DNA from: Pseudooceanicola batsensis HTCC2597
Lineage (GTDB): Bacteria; Pseudomonadota; Alphaproteobacteria; Rhodobacterales; Rhodobacteraceae
NCBI RefSeq assembly: GCF_000152725.1
Contig: NZ_CH724131.1
Coordinates: 2,205,167 to 2,269,166 of the forward strand
Direction of reading: 5' to 3'
DNA: 64,000 nucleotides
In this document: piece by piece, positions 27,962 through 38,137 of the stretch
Layout of the letters: each line of letters begins with the position of its first letter
How positions within the stretch are numbered: the first letter of the stretch is position 1
The notes under the pieces: model-generated
Told to the model about the DNA's origin: nothing
Database searches by the model: none
What the model saw: the letters and a program-made list of their open reading frames with translations, nothing else
Program-made: the position numbers and the translations under genes

Positions 27962-29206
27962 TCACGCCGCCATGACGGCAGCCGGCGCCCGGTTCTCCCG
28001 GACCGGCAGATGCACCAGCGCCGAAAAGGCTCCGATCCCGACCCCGATCCACCACACGAGCGTGTAATCGCCGTGCGTATCGTAGAGCCGCCCGCCCAGC
28101 CAAACGCCCAGGAAACTGCCAAGCTGGTGCGAGAAGAAGACGATGCCGTAGAGCGTTCCCATGTAGCGCAGCCCGTAGATATGCGCGACGAGGCCCGAGG
28201 TCAGCGGCACCGTCGCCAGCCACAGCCCGCCCATGACCAGCGAGAAGACGATCACGCTGACCGGCGTGATGGGCATCAGGATGAAGGCCGCCGCGGTGAT
28301 CGTGCGCAGGGTGTAGATCCCGGCGAGCAGGTATTTCTTGGCATAGCGGTTGCCCAGCCACCCCGCCGCGAGCGTCCCGGCGATATTGGCGAGGCCGATC
28401 AGCGAGATCGCCACCGCGCCGAGCGCCGAGGTCGTGGTGATGCCGATGTTGTGCAGCACGCCCCCCGGCAGGATCGGCCCGCACATCTCGGTCACGAAGG
28501 CGGGAAAATGCGCGGTGATGAAGCCCAGCTGATACCCGCAGGAAAAGAAGCCCAGGAAGATCAGCGTGAACGACGGGTCCCTGGCGGCGCGGAGCAGGAT
28601 CTGCCCCAGGCTCTCCTCCAGTTCCGTCCGGCCGGCCGTCACCGGGGCCCGCATGAAGGGCAGCAGCAGGATGACCGAGAGGATCATCACCGCGAAGACC
28701 ACGAAGACACCCTGCCAGGGCATCCGGGTCAGCAGCCATTCGGCCAGCGGTGCGCCGAAGACCTGGCCGGCGCTGCCCGCGGCCGTGGCGATGGCCAGCG
28801 ACATCGACCGGTTCTCGTCCGAGGCGGCCCGCCCCACCACGGCCAGGATCACGCCGAACCCGGTGCCGGCGATGCCGAACCCGACGAGGATCTCGAGCAG
28901 GTGATGCGCCCCCGGCGTGACCGCGAAGGACGAAGCCACGAGCCCAGCGGCATAGACGATCGCACCCAGAACGATGGCCCGCCGGTCGCCCAGCTTCTCG
29001 GCGAAGGCGCCGAATATCGGCTGGCCGATCCCCCAGGCGAGGTTCTGGATCGCGATGGCCAGCGAGAACTCGGCCCGCGCCCAGCCGAACTCGTCCGCGA
29101 TAGGGATCTGGAACACGCCGAACGAGGCGCGGATCGCAAAGCTCACGAGGATGATGATGCAGCCGACCAGCAGGACCGGATTCATCAGGCGGGCGGACTG
29201 GATCAT
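27962..29206 (-). CDS. Major facilitator superfamily transporter
   Basis: Twelve-helix MFS permease of 414 residues. The loop 2-3 motif appears as GAFAEKLGDRRAIV and the corresponding second-half motif as GWLGNRYAKKYLL. The pattern (IRASFGVFQIPIADEFGW, GIGQPIFGAFAEK) matches the monocarboxylate/oxalate-formate-type branch, so an organic anion is a plausible substrate. ATG 29206 follows GGAG at 8 bases. It stands alone between a convergent operon and the divergent zapE. Confidence 0.88.
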   Translation of the reverse strand: MIQSARLMNPVLLVGCIIILVSFAIRASFGVFQIPIADEFGWARAEFSLAIAIQNLAWGIGQPIFGAFAEKLGDRRAIVLGAIVYAAGLVASSFAVTPGAHHLLEILVGFGIAGTGFGVILAVVGRAASDENRSMSLAIATAAGSAGQVFGAPLAEWLLTRMPWQGVFVVFAVMILSVILLLPFMRAPVTAGRTELEESLGQILLRAARDPSFTLIFLGFFSCGYQLGFITAHFPAFVTEMCGPILPGGVLHNIGITTTSALGAVAISLIGLANIAGTLAAGWLGNRYAKKYLLAGIYTLRTITAAAFILMPITPVSVIVFSLVMGGLWLATVPLTSGLVAHIYGLRYMGTLYGIVFFSHQLGSFLGVWLGGRLYDTHGDYTLVWWIGVGIGAFSALVHLPVRENRAPAAVMAA

Positions 29207-29333
29207 GGCGGCGGCTCCGGAAGACACGCGGCACATTCTCCAATTATTGCCCGGGGAGCAAATCAGTCTTTGTGAAGGCCCGCATTTGCACCGCTGCTCT
29301 TTTCCCCGTCGGGGCGGCGGGGTAACAGGCGTC

Positions 29334-30413
29334 ATGAGCAACGTCATGCGCGACCTCTACGACGCCCGCATCGCCAGCGGCGACCTGCACCCCGACCCGG
29401 CGCAGGAAGCCGTCCTGCCCGAATTCGACCGCATCCTGACCGGGATCGAGGCCATGTCGGAGAAGCGCGGCTTCTTCCGCAAATCCCCCGAACCGCCCAA
29501 GGGGCTGTACATCTGGGGTGGCGTCGGGCGCGGCAAGTCCATGCTGATGGACCTCTTCGTCGAGAGCCTCGAGGTGCCCGTCCGGCGCGTGCATTTCCAT
29601 GCCTTCATGCAAGAGGTGCAGAACGGTCTGCACGAGGCCCGCAAGGCCGGCATCGAAGACAGCCTCGCCCCCGTGGTCGAAGAGGTGGCCGAAGGTCTGC
29701 GCGTGCTCGCCTTCGACGAGATGCATATTACCGACATCGCCGACGCGATGATCGTCGGCCGGCTGTTCGAGGCCCTGATGGATCGGGGCGTGGTGATCGT
29801 GACCACGTCGAACCGCGTGCCGGACGATCTCTACAAGAACGGGCTGAACCGCCAGCTTTTCCTGCCTTTCATCGACCTCATCAAGCAGCGGATGGTGGTG
29901 CATGAACTGGCGAGCGAGACGGATTATCGCCAGAACCGGCTTTCCGGCGGGCAGGTCTATTTCACCCCCGCCGACGCCGAGGCGCGCGAGGCGATCGAGG
30001 CGATCTGGCAGGACCTGACCGGCGGCTCGGCCGAACCGCTGGTCCTCACCGTCAAGGGCCGCAAGGTCGAGATACCCGCCTTTCGCAACGGCGTCGGACG
30101 GGCGTCGTTCCACGACATCTGCGGCCAGATGCTGGGCCCGGGCGACTATCTCGCCATTGCCGAGGCGGTGCGGGTGCTGATCCTCGAGAACATCCCCTGC
30201 CTCGGCCGTTCGAACTTCAACGAGGCCAAGCGTTTCGTCACCCTGATCGACGCGCTCTACGAGGCGCGGGTGCGTCTGATCTGTTCGGCCGCGGACCAGC
30301 CCGAGTCGCTCTACGTCGAGGGGGAAGGCGTCTTCGAATTCGAACGGACCGCCAGCCGCCTGCGCGAGATGCAGGATGCGGACTGGGGCAAGGGCGCGGC
30401 CTCGGACGGGTGA
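29334..30413 (+). CDS. zapE: ZapE/AFG1 family ATPase
   Basis: P-loop ATPase of 359 residues. ZapE modulates the FtsZ ring in E. coli; the mitochondrial homologue AFG1/LACE1 handles respiratory-chain proteins. Walker A is WGGVGRGKS (61-69); Walker B and following LAFDEMHITDIADAM are diagnostic, as is TSNRVPDDLYKNGLNR. Length is standard. It is monocistronic, with a clear terminator downstream. Confidence 0.92.
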   Translation: MSNVMRDLYDARIASGDLHPDPAQEAVLPEFDRILTGIEAMSEKRGFFRKSPEPPKGLYIWGGVGRGKSMLMDLFVESLEVPVRRVHFHAFMQEVQNGLHEARKAGIEDSLAPVVEEVAEGLRVLAFDEMHITDIADAMIVGRLFEALMDRGVVIVTTSNRVPDDLYKNGLNRQLFLPFIDLIKQRMVVHELASETDYRQNRLSGGQVYFTPADAEAREAIEAIWQDLTGGSAEPLVLTVKGRKVEIPAFRNGVGRASFHDICGQMLGPGDYLAIAEAVRVLILENIPCLGRSNFNEAKRFVTLIDALYEARVRLICSAADQPESLYVEGEGVFEFERTASRLREMQDADWGKGAASDG

Positions 30414-30723
30414 TCCGCTTGGTGGCGGAGTGCGGAAAAGGTTACGGGGATGGGGTCGGGCCACGTGAAAGGGGGCCGTTGACCGGCCCCCGATTTTTAC
30501 TGCCCGCAGATCTCTTGCCCGCCACCTGTGTCCGTCAGAAACCGGCGCGACCGGCCCTGAACCGACTGAATTAGGTAAGAATTGGAGTGGCTGAACTGCC
30601 TGTGCTGCTGCATTCACATTAGGCGAATCGCCGCGAATCAGTCAACCCAAAGTGATTCGCTTCTGTAAGATTTTCGTCACGCTCGCGGTTCGCTGCATCG
30701 TTCCGCGAATCAGCTTCCCGGTT
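30414..30723. other. Intergenic region with clustered GANTC sites
   Basis: About 310 bases between convergent zapE and folC. It holds the zapE terminator and then an AT-richer stretch with four GANTC (CcrM-type methylation) sites at 30624, 30635, 30654 and 30707. Two of these form an inverted pair GCGAATCA / TGATTCGC. No open frame with a recognisable product is present. Confidence 0.6.
30471..30498 (+). terminator. Rho-independent terminator after zapE
   Basis: Stem GGGGGCCG / CGGCCCCC with a 5-base loop followed by GATTTTT, 57 bases after the zapE stop codon. Confidence 0.9.
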
Positions 30724-31998
30724 TCACCCGTTCTCGCGCAGCACCTGCCCCGCCAGATAGAGCGACCCGCAGATCAATACGCGCGCCCGGGGCTCGCGCG
30801 CCACGATCTCGGCCAGGGCGGCTTCGACGCTCTCGCACTCTCGCGCTGCCATGCCGACATCCCGCGCCGCCGCGGCGGTCTCGGCCGCGGGCAGCGTGTT
30901 CGGCTCATCCCGGATGGTCACGGCGCTCAGTTGTGTCACATGCGGCGCGAGCGGGCGCAGATAGCCGCGCACGTCCTTGGTATTGAGCATGCCGCAGACC
31001 AGATAGGTTGGTCGCTGTGGCAGATCGGCCAGATGGCGGCCAAGCGCCTCGCCCGCCGAAGGGTTGTGCCCCCCGTCGAGCCAGAGCTCGGCCTGCGGCG
31101 CAGTCTCGATCAGCGGCCCCCTCACCAGCCTCTGCATCCGCGCCGGCCAGTTGGCGCCGGTCATCGCCGCCTCGCAGGCGGTTTCGTCCTTTTGCAAAAG
31201 GCGCAGCACGGCCAGAGCGGCGCCGGCGTTCTCGATCTGGTGCGCACCCGGCAGCACCGGCATCGGAAGGTCCAGCAGACCGGTCTCGTCCTGAAAGATC
31301 AGGCGGCCGCGTTCGGTCCAGACATGCCAATGCTGCCCCTGCACCAGGAGCGGCGCGCCGAGCCGCGCGGCCCGCGCCTCGATCACGGCGAGCGCGGCCT
31401 CGGTCTGGGGTCCGACCACGCAGGGGACGCCCCGCTTGATGATCCCGGCCTTTTCCCCGGCAATCGCCTCGACCGTGTCACCGAGAAACTGGGTATGGTC
31501 GATCGAGATAGGCGTGATCACCGTCACCGCCGGCGCCGCGACCACATTGGTTGCGTCCAGCCGCCCGCCCAGTCCGACCTCGAGCAGCGTGTACTCCGCC
31601 GGCACCCGGGAAAAGGCCAGCAGCGCCGCGCAGGTCGTGATCTCGAAATAGGTGATCGGGTGATCCCCATTGGCCGCCAGGCATTCGTCCAGAACGGCCT
31701 GCAGGTCGGGCTCCGAGATCAGCTCTCCCGCCAGGCGGATGCGTTCGTGAAAACGGGCCAGATGCGGCGAGGTGTAGGCATGGACGCGGCCCCCGGCCCC
31801 TTCGAGCCCCGCGCGGATCATGGCGAGGGTCGACCCCTTGCCGTTCGTTCCCGCGACGTGGATGACCGGCGGCAGGCGATCCTGCGGATCGTCCAGCGCC
31901 GCGAGCAGCCGCCAGACGCGGTCGAGCACCAGGTCGATCACCTTGGGATGCAGCGCCATCATCCTGTCCAGGATGAGGTCCGACCCCGGCTTGGTCAC
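30724..31998 (-). CDS. folC: Bifunctional folylpolyglutamate synthase / dihydrofolate synthase
   Basis: ATP-dependent ligase of 424 residues that adds glutamate to dihydropteroate and to reduced folates. The P-loop is GTNGKGST (50-57), followed by the family blocks [39 protein letters not shown] and [10 protein letters not shown]-terminal [13 protein letters not shown] marks the second domain. It overlaps accD by four bases, the common accD-folC arrangement, so both are probably co-transcribed behind the two CPBP genes. Confidence 0.94.
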   Translation of the reverse strand: MTKPGSDLILDRMMALHPKVIDLVLDRVWRLLAALDDPQDRLPPVIHVAGTNGKGSTLAMIRAGLEGAGGRVHAYTSPHLARFHERIRLAGELISEPDLQAVLDECLAANGDHPITYFEITTCAALLAFSRVPAEYTLLEVGLGGRLDATNVVAAPAVTVITPISIDHTQFLGDTVEAIAGEKAGIIKRGVPCVVGPQTEAALAVIEARAARLGAPLLVQGQHWHVWTERGRLIFQDETGLLDLPMPVLPGAHQIENAGAALAVLRLLQKDETACEAAMTGANWPARMQRLVRGPLIETAPQAELWLDGGHNPSAGEALGRHLADLPQRPTYLVCGMLNTKDVRGYLRPLAPHVTQLSAVTIRDEPNTLPAAETAAAARDVGMAARECESVEAALAEIVAREPRARVLICGSLYLAGQVLRENG

Positions 31999-32933
31999 TC
32001 CTTGGCCTCCGGATCGGGCGCGGCCGGATCGGGCAGCGCCTCGGGCTCGGGATCGGGCCGGGGCAGGCTGCCCTTCACCGCCGGAGGCAGCCCCAGGAGC
32101 ATACGGGTGATGGTGATCAGCTCTTCCCGCAACTCGGTGCGGGGCGTCACCCGGTCCAGCATCCCGTGGTCCAGCAGGTATTCAGCCCGCTGGAACCCTT
32201 CCGGCAGTTTCTCGCGGATGGTTTGTTCGATCACGCGCGGGCCGGCAAAGCAGATCAGCGCATTGGGTTCGGCGATATGCACATCGCCGAGCATGGCGTA
32301 GGACGCCGTGACACCGCCGGTGGTCGGATGTGTCAGCACGACGATATAGGGCAGGCCCGCCTCTTTCAGCATCTGTACCGCCACGGTGGTACGCGGCATC
32401 TGCATCAGCGACAGGATCCCCTCCTGCATCCGCGCGCCACCGGCCGCGGAGAACAGGATCAGCGGCCGTTTCATCGCGACCGCCCGTTCCGCCGCCGCGA
32501 TAATGGCATTGCCGACATACATCCCCATCGACCCGCCCATGAAGGCAAAGTCCTGGGCGGCCGCGACGACCGGCGTCTGGCCGATCTCGCCCTCGGCCAC
32601 CAGCATCGCCTCGTGCTCCCCGGTGTCGCGCTGCGCCGCCTTCATCCGGTCGGGATAGCGTTTCTGGTCGCGGAAATGCAGCGGGTCGTGCACCGGCTCG
32701 GGCACCTTTACCTCGATGAAGACACCGCCGTCGAACAGCGCCTTGAAGCGGTTACGCGGCGAAATGGCCATGTGATGCCCGCACGAGGTGCAGACATTCA
32801 GGTTATCCGACAACTCGCGGTGGAACAGCATCGTCCCGCATTCGCTGCATTTGGACCAGAGGTTCTCGGGAACTTCGCGGCGGGAAAAGATCGAGTTGAT
32901 CCGGGGCCGGACGTAGTTGTTGATCCAGTTCAT
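31995..32933 (-). CDS. accD: Acetyl-CoA carboxylase carboxyltransferase subunit beta
   Basis: Beta subunit of the carboxyltransferase that makes malonyl-CoA for fatty acid synthesis, 312 residues. The N-terminal zinc ribbon has Cys29, Cys32, Cys48 and Cys51. The crotonase-like core shows [29 protein letters not shown] and [17 protein letters not shown]. The C-terminal tail is an acidic, proline-rich [11 protein letters not shown] extension that is not part of the enzyme fold. AccA is not in the window. Confidence 0.95.
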   Translation of the reverse strand: MNWINNYVRPRINSIFSRREVPENLWSKCSECGTMLFHRELSDNLNVCTSCGHHMAISPRNRFKALFDGGVFIEVKVPEPVHDPLHFRDQKRYPDRMKAAQRDTGEHEAMLVAEGEIGQTPVVAAAQDFAFMGGSMGMYVGNAIIAAAERAVAMKRPLILFSAAGGARMQEGILSLMQMPRTTVAVQMLKEAGLPYIVVLTHPTTGGVTASYAMLGDVHIAEPNALICFAGPRVIEQTIREKLPEGFQRAEYLLDHGMLDRVTPRTELREELITITRMLLGLPPAVKGSLPRPDPEPEALPDPAAPDPEAKE

Positions 32934-32992
32934 GTCGCTTTCCGGGCGGTTGCGCTGGCCCTCCAGATAGGGCGTGGGCCGGCGAAATGCAA

Positions 32993-33895
32993 TCAGCGCC
33001 TGATCGCCACCCGCACCGCCAGCCAGAGCAGCAGGACCAGAAAGAGATCCACCCCGATCGCGAGCCCGAGGATCGGCTCGGCCGGTGCGGCGGCACCCTC
33101 GCCCGGCACGACGCGCGGCGGCAAGAGAAAGAGCGCCAGGCCGCTGTCCGGCGCCCCGGCCTCGCCCACCACCAGGAAGGCGAAGATGTTGTTCGCCATG
33201 TGGAACCCGACCGCTGCGCCCAGACTGCCGCTGCGCGCCACGAGATCGCTGGCCGCAAGCCCGAAGAAGAAGGCCCAGACGACATAGCGGACCGAGGCGG
33301 CATGACCCTGGTCGGCGTACCAGTGAACCGAAGCGAAGATCAGGTTCGGCACCACCAGCCATATCCACCGCTGGGAAAACCGCGCCGCCAGCTGCTGCTG
33401 GAGATAGCCGCGATAGAACAGCTCTTCCGCCCCGGTCTGGACCAGGAGGGCGGCCGCCGAGACCGGAAGCAGCAGAAGCCAGCCGGGCAGCGATTGCATG
33501 TCCGCGCCGCTCTCGGCCGGGGCGAACAGAACGAGTTCGATGGCGAGCAGAATTAGAAGCGCGCCGCCGAGCGCGCGGGGGAAATCCTGCCGCGCCAGCG
33601 CCGACGGTCCGATCAGGCTGCGCGCCCCCCTGTCGTGATTGCGCCGCGCCACCCAGATGACCAGCGCCGCCAGCAGGGCAAAGCTGAAGAGGTCGATCAG
33701 GATCGCTGCGCCCGTGGCCCGCGCGACCAGCACCTGTGCGAACCCGGGCGAGATCCCGGCGGCAATCCAGACCAGACCGCTGCGTCCCAGGCCGAAGAGA
33801 AACTCGATGGCAAGAAACCCCGCCGCCGTCTGGATCAGCGCCGATGCGGGCCGGGCCGGTGCGACGAAACCCTCGTGCGGATCGTAAGCCGCCAC
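32993..33895 (-). CDS. CPBP family intramembrane glutamic endopeptidase (copy 1)
   Basis: Polytopic membrane protein of 300 residues in the CAAX-protease/bacteriocin-processing (Abi, PF02517) family. Motif 1 EELFYRGY has Glu157, Glu158 and Arg162; motif 2 is FASVHWY with His191; GFHMANNIF supplies the later histidine/asparagine. Start is GTG 33895, one base after the upstream paralogue's TAG, with GAGG seven bases before it. The tandem paralogue places its catalytic residues at the same numbers. Substrate unknown. Confidence 0.85.
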   Translation of the reverse strand: MAAYDPHEGFVAPARPASALIQTAAGFLAIEFLFGLGRSGLVWIAAGISPGFAQVLVARATGAAILIDLFSFALLAALVIWVARRNHDRGARSLIGPSALARQDFPRALGGALLILLAIELVLFAPAESGADMQSLPGWLLLLPVSAAALLVQTGAEELFYRGYLQQQLAARFSQRWIWLVVPNLIFASVHWYADQGHAASVRYVVWAFFFGLAASDLVARSGSLGAAVGFHMANNIFAFLVVGEAGAPDSGLALFLLPPRVVPGEGAAAPAEPILGLAIGVDLFLVLLLWLAVRVAIRR

Positions 33896-33896
33896 C

Positions 33897-34766
33897 CTAG
33901 CGCCTCAGCACGATCCGCGCGGCCAGCCAGGCGATCAGGATCAGCAGCGCCTCGAGCACGAAGCTCGGCCGGAGCGCGGGATCGGACATGTCCACGGGAA
34001 AGACATACAGCGCCATCCCCTCCATCTGCCCGGCCGCCCCCACGACCATCAGCGAGGCGAAGTTGTTGACGAAATGCAGGGCCAGCGCGGGCGCGAGCGT
34101 TCCGGCCCGTGCCGTCAGATCGCCGGCCGCCAGGGCAAAGAGGAAGGTGACGCCGACGATCGGCCAGCGGTTGCCATCGGCCGTCGGATCGAGGTGCAGC
34201 ACCGCAAACAGCGCCGCCGGCATCACGATCCAGATCAGCGGCGACCGGAACCGCGCGGCCAGTTGCGATTGCAGATAGCCGCGGAACACCACCTCTTCGG
34301 CCGCGACCTGGACGGCCAGCATGAGCAGCGCCAGCGGCAGCCAGGACAGCCAGCGCGCGAGCGCCAGGTGCTGTTCCACCCGGAGCCCGTCCGGTGCCGG
34401 CAGCAACAGGGCGAGCGCGACGACCAGCGTCTGCACCCCGAGAATACGCGGAAACTGGCGCCGCAGCATGTCGGCCGGTCCGAAGAGCGACCAGAGGCTC
34501 CGCCTGTGCGCCCCGTGCATCACCAGCGCCATGGCCAGCAGCGGGCAAAGAAAGGTCGACAGCGTCCAGATCAGCCCCGTCGGCGTGGCCCCGGGCTGGA
34601 ACGCCGCAATGCCGTACCGGTCGGACAGCGCCCCCTGGATCATGATCCACAGGGTCATCATCACGAAACTGAGCGCGACGATCAGCGCGGTTCCCATGAC
34701 GGTGCGCCAGATCTCGGCGCTCGGCCGCGCCCGGTCGGAGAGGTTCTGCTGCCCGTCGTACTGCAT
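33897..34766 (-). CDS. CPBP family intramembrane glutamic endopeptidase (copy 2)
   Basis: Paralogue of the next gene, 289 residues and about eight membrane helices. Motif 1 AEEVVFRGYLQSQLAARF has Glu157, Glu158 and Arg162; motif 2 is FAVLHLD; LALHFVNNFASLMVV closes the active site. The gene order copy 2, copy 1, accD, folC with spacings of 1, 59 and -4 bases suggests one transcript. ATG 34766 is chosen as it immediately precedes the conserved part; an upstream start adds 12 unlikely residues. Confidence 0.85.
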   Translation of the reverse strand: MQYDGQQNLSDRARPSAEIWRTVMGTALIVALSFVMMTLWIMIQGALSDRYGIAAFQPGATPTGLIWTLSTFLCPLLAMALVMHGAHRRSLWSLFGPADMLRRQFPRILGVQTLVVALALLLPAPDGLRVEQHLALARWLSWLPLALLMLAVQVAAEEVVFRGYLQSQLAARFRSPLIWIVMPAALFAVLHLDPTADGNRWPIVGVTFLFALAAGDLTARAGTLAPALALHFVNNFASLMVVGAAGQMEGMALYVFPVDMSDPALRPSFVLEALLILIAWLAARIVLRR

Positions 34767-34868
34767 GGCGGCGACGCTATCCGCGCCCGCACCGCACCGC
34801 AATCGGCCTTGTCTGCCCCCGTGGCGTCATTTATCCCCGTTCCAGCCAGTCATTCCGGGGAGGCATAG

Positions 34869-36626
34869 ATGACGAAATTCGACAAATCCCGGCTGCCCAG
34901 CCGATACGTCACCGAAGGACCCGAGCGCGCGCCGCACCGCTCCTACCTCTATGCCATGGGGATTTCCGAAGAAGAGATCCACCAGCCGCTCGTCGGCGTG
35001 GCGACCTGCTGGAACGAGGCCGCGCCCTGCAACATCGCGCTGAACCGCCAGGCGCAGGCCGTCAAGCTGGGCGTGAAGGCGCGCGAAGGCACGCCGCGCG
35101 AATTCACCACCATCACCGTCACCGACGGCATCGCCATGGGCCACGAGGGGATGCGATCCTCCCTCGCCTCGCGCGAGGCCATCGCCGACACGGTGGAGCT
35201 GACCATGCGCGGCCACTGCTACGACGCGATCGTCGGACTGGCGGGCTGCGACAAGTCCCTGCCCGGCATGATGATGGCCATGGTACGTCTGAACGTGCCC
35301 TCGGTCTTCATCTACGGCGGTTCGATCCTGCCCGGCAAGGCACCGCAGGTCGACGAGATCCCCGAGGACTTCCGCACCCGCGACCTGACCGTGCAGGACA
35401 TGTTCGAAGCGGTCGGCCGTCACCAGAACAAGGAGTTGTCGGACGCTGCGCTCGACATGCTGGAACGGGTGGCCTGCCCCTCCTCCGGCGCCTGCGGCGG
35501 CCAGTTCACCGCCAATACCATGGCCTGCGTCTCCGAGGCGATCGGGCTGGCGCTGCTCAACTCCTCCGGCATGCCTGCGCCCTACGAGAGCCGCGACCAG
35601 TACGGCGAGGCCTCGGGCCGCGCGGTCATGAACCTGATCGAGAAGAACATCCGCGCCCGCGATGTCGTCACCCGCAAGTCGCTGGAAAACGCCGCGCGCG
35701 TCGTGGCCTGCACCGGCGGCTCGACCAACGCCGGCCTGCACCTGCCCGCGATCGCGCACGAGGCCGGCATCGACTTTCACCTTGATGACGTCTGCGAGAT
35801 CTTCCGCGACACACCCTATTTCGTGAACCTCAAGCCGGGCGGCGACCACGTGGCCAAGGACCTGTTCGACGTCGGCGGCATCCCGGTGGTGATGAACGAA
35901 CTGCGCAAGGCCGGCCTGATCCACGAGGACTGCGTCACGGCCTCGGGCAAGACCATCGGCGAGGAACTCGACACCGTCACCCGCAAGGCCGACGGCAAGG
36001 TGATCTATCCGATCGAGACGCCGATCACCAAGACCGGCGGCGTGGTGGGCCTCAAGGGCAACCTCGCCCCCGAAGGCGCCATCGTGAAGGTCGCGGGCAT
36101 TTCGGCCGAGGATCAGAAGTTCACCGGCCCCGCCCGGGTCTTCGAATGCGAGGAAGACGCCTTTGCCGCCGTGCAGAAACGGGAATACGAGGAAGGCGAG
36201 GTCATCGTCATCCGCAACGAGGGCCCCGCGGGCGGTCCCGGCATGCGCGAGATGCTGGCCACCACCGCCGCCCTGTCCGGCCAGGGCATGGGCAAGAAGG
36301 TCGCGCTGATCACCGACGGCCGCTTTTCCGGCGCGACGCGCGGCTTCTGCGTTGGCCATGTCGGCCCCGAGGCAGCGCATGGCGGCCCGATCGCGATGCT
36401 CAAGAACGGCGACATGATCACCATCGACGCCATCGAGGGTTCGATCGAGGTCGACCTCTCCGAGGCCGAACTCGAGGCGCGCAAGGCCGACTGGACGGGC
36501 CCTCGCGAGACGATCTACGCCTCGGGCGCGCTCTGGAAATATGCGCAGCTGGTCGGCAAGACCTATCTCGGCGCTGTCACCCATCCCGGCGGCAAGGCCG
36601 AGAAACATATCTATGCCGATCTCTGA
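34869..36626 (+). CDS. ilvD: Dihydroxy-acid dehydratase
   Basis: Iron-sulfur lyase of 585 residues in valine, isoleucine and pantothenate synthesis; converts dihydroxy-acids to 2-keto acids. Cluster-region cysteines are in AAPCN (54), GCDKSLPG (127) and SSGACGGQF (209), and TNAGLHLPA and [22 protein letters not shown] complete the IlvD/Edd signatures. GGGGAGG precedes ATG 34869. Its last 14 bases overlap the start of a lipoprotein gene in another frame. Confidence 0.95.
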   Translation: MTKFDKSRLPSRYVTEGPERAPHRSYLYAMGISEEEIHQPLVGVATCWNEAAPCNIALNRQAQAVKLGVKAREGTPREFTTITVTDGIAMGHEGMRSSLASREAIADTVELTMRGHCYDAIVGLAGCDKSLPGMMMAMVRLNVPSVFIYGGSILPGKAPQVDEIPEDFRTRDLTVQDMFEAVGRHQNKELSDAALDMLERVACPSSGACGGQFTANTMACVSEAIGLALLNSSGMPAPYESRDQYGEASGRAVMNLIEKNIRARDVVTRKSLENAARVVACTGGSTNAGLHLPAIAHEAGIDFHLDDVCEIFRDTPYFVNLKPGGDHVAKDLFDVGGIPVVMNELRKAGLIHEDCVTASGKTIGEELDTVTRKADGKVIYPIETPITKTGGVVGLKGNLAPEGAIVKVAGISAEDQKFTGPARVFECEEDAFAAVQKREYEEGEVIVIRNEGPAGGPGMREMLATTAALSGQGMGKKVALITDGRFSGATRGFCVGHVGPEAAHGGPIAMLKNGDMITIDAIEGSIEVDLSEAELEARKADWTGPRETIYASGALWKYAQLVGKTYLGAVTHPGGKAEKHIYADL

Positions 36627-37233
36627 TCGAACCGAGGCCGGGCGCAGAGCCAGGGCGCTCCCGGCCCTGCTCGGCGGCCTGGCAATGCTGCTGCTTGCGG
36701 CGTGCGACGAGACCGGCGCCCCCGGTCTCTTCGGTCCGCCCGCGGCCTCCGCGCTCGAAGCCGTGGCCTTCGACGACGGCGAGATCGTGGTACAGGGCCC
36801 GGCGGGTTTCTGCATCGACCGGACCTCGCTCCGCGTCCGGGGCGAGAGGCACTTCGCGCTCGTCGCGCAATGCGACTTGCTGCGGCGCGATGCGATCGCG
36901 GGCATATCGTCCCTGTCCTTCCTGACGGTCACGGTCGTGCGGACGACGCCCGATGCGCAGCTTCCCACGGGCGGGCAGATCGCATCGACCTTCGGCCCCG
37001 CGACGCTGCTTTATGATTCCATGATCGACGGGATCCGGGTGGTTCAGCTGTCGCGTGGCGGCGAAACCGCGACCAAGCAGGCCGATCCGGTGCATTGGCG
37101 GGGCGTCATGCACCTCAAGGGCCACGCCGTCGGGCTGGCCGCATACAGCATGCAGGACGGATCTGGTGCGGGACGTGAGGGGCGCGATCTGCTGCTTGCG
37201 CTGGCCCGGAACATCCGCAGCGCCAGCGAATAG
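36613..37233 (+). CDS. Uncharacterised lipoprotein coupled to ilvD
   Basis: Lipoprotein of 206 residues with a 30-residue signal segment ending in the lipobox LLAACDE. The mature part has no motif I recognise; four cysteines including FCIDRTSL and AQCDLLRR suggest disulfides, and [18 protein letters not shown] is a notable conserved-looking block. The ATG at 36613 lies inside ilvD, overlapping by 14 bases, so translation is probably coupled. I recall a lipoprotein in this position in other Rhodobacteraceae, but function is unknown. Confidence 0.8.
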   Translation: MPISDRTEAGRRARALPALLGGLAMLLLAACDETGAPGLFGPPAASALEAVAFDDGEIVVQGPAGFCIDRTSLRVRGERHFALVAQCDLLRRDAIAGISSLSFLTVTVVRTTPDAQLPTGGQIASTFGPATLLYDSMIDGIRVVQLSRGGETATKQADPVHWRGVMHLKGHAVGLAAYSMQDGSGAGREGRDLLLALARNIRSASE

Positions 37234-37352
37234 GGGTCAGGCGCCCAAAATCACCGCCCGGGTCTCATTCACGTTATGGATCGAACAGGTTCCGTGTCAT
37301 ACACTCGGCAACGGCGACAAGACCGGCAGCACGCAAGACGACACAGGCAGCG

Positions 37353-38126
37353 ATGGCAAATGTCATTTCCTCACTTCTGGAGCGGCTGATCGCGCATCGC
37401 GAGCTGCGTCGCTGGTCGGCCGAGGCCCGGAATGCCAGGACCATGAGTTTCGCCCAACTCCGCGCAAGGCGCACCCGGGCCCACGCCCTCCGGAGCCGCA
37501 TAGACGAGGCCCTGCGCGAAGCCGAAGCCCGGCTGGCCCTGCCGGCAATCGGTTCGGACGTCTTCCCCGTCCCCCACGGCACGGATTGGTCATGGCGGCC
37601 TTCGCTCTGGCGCGCTCCGCTCGCACGCCGCGGCATGGCCTCGGTCGACGGCACGTCGCAGATCGACGATCAGGTTTCGGTGCATCACGACTGCATCCGG
37701 TCCGAACTTTCGCTGCGGCAGGTGCGCAACACGCGCGAGGCGGATCTCGCGCCATTCGGCCTGCGCCTCGAGGTCTTTTCCTTCGAAGGCTCGTTCCTCT
37801 CGCTCGTCGCCGAACTCCCACCCGAGGCGCTGAAGGGGCTCGAAAGACGTCATCTGATCCGCTTGTCCCTCTCGGTCGCGCTGGAAAAGCCGCTCGAGAT
37901 CTTCGCGCGGCTCAACATCCTGCATGGACCCAACACCGAACAGATCGTGCGGGAGCTGCCGGCCGAGGGAGAGGAGAAGATGGTGGAATTCGACCTCGCC
38001 TACTCCGAGCTCAACGAGAAGCGGCTTGAAAAGGCCTGGATCGACCTGATCTTCGAGAGGCCGGATATGAACCAGATCGAGATCCGCGACCTGACACTGG
38101 CGCGCTGCCCTCGCGCGGAATTCTGA
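37353..38126 (+). CDS. Conserved protein, probably DUF6478 family
   Basis: Cytosolic-looking protein of 257 residues without signal peptide. An Arg/Ala-rich helical N-terminus (residues 1-65) precedes a beta-rich middle containing GTDWSWRPSLWRAPL and a C-terminal half with SLSVALEKPLEIFARLNILHGPNTEQ and FDLAYSELNEKRLEKAWIDLIFERP. From memory this resembles the Rhodobacterales family DUF6478; function unknown. The next small gene begins 11 bases downstream and is likely co-transcribed. Confidence 0.7.
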   Translation: MANVISSLLERLIAHRELRRWSAEARNARTMSFAQLRARRTRAHALRSRIDEALREAEARLALPAIGSDVFPVPHGTDWSWRPSLWRAPLARRGMASVDGTSQIDDQVSVHHDCIRSELSLRQVRNTREADLAPFGLRLEVFSFEGSFLSLVAELPPEALKGLERRHLIRLSLSVALEKPLEIFARLNILHGPNTEQIVRELPAEGEEKMVEFDLAYSELNEKRLEKAWIDLIFERPDMNQIEIRDLTLARCPRAEF

Positions 38127-38137
38127 AGGACCCCCGG

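Noticed and set aside
30652..32301. Plus-strand frame of 549 codons opposite folC/accD
   Set aside because: Gln/Arg/His-rich shadow translation with no motif; folC and accD are unmistakable on the minus strand.
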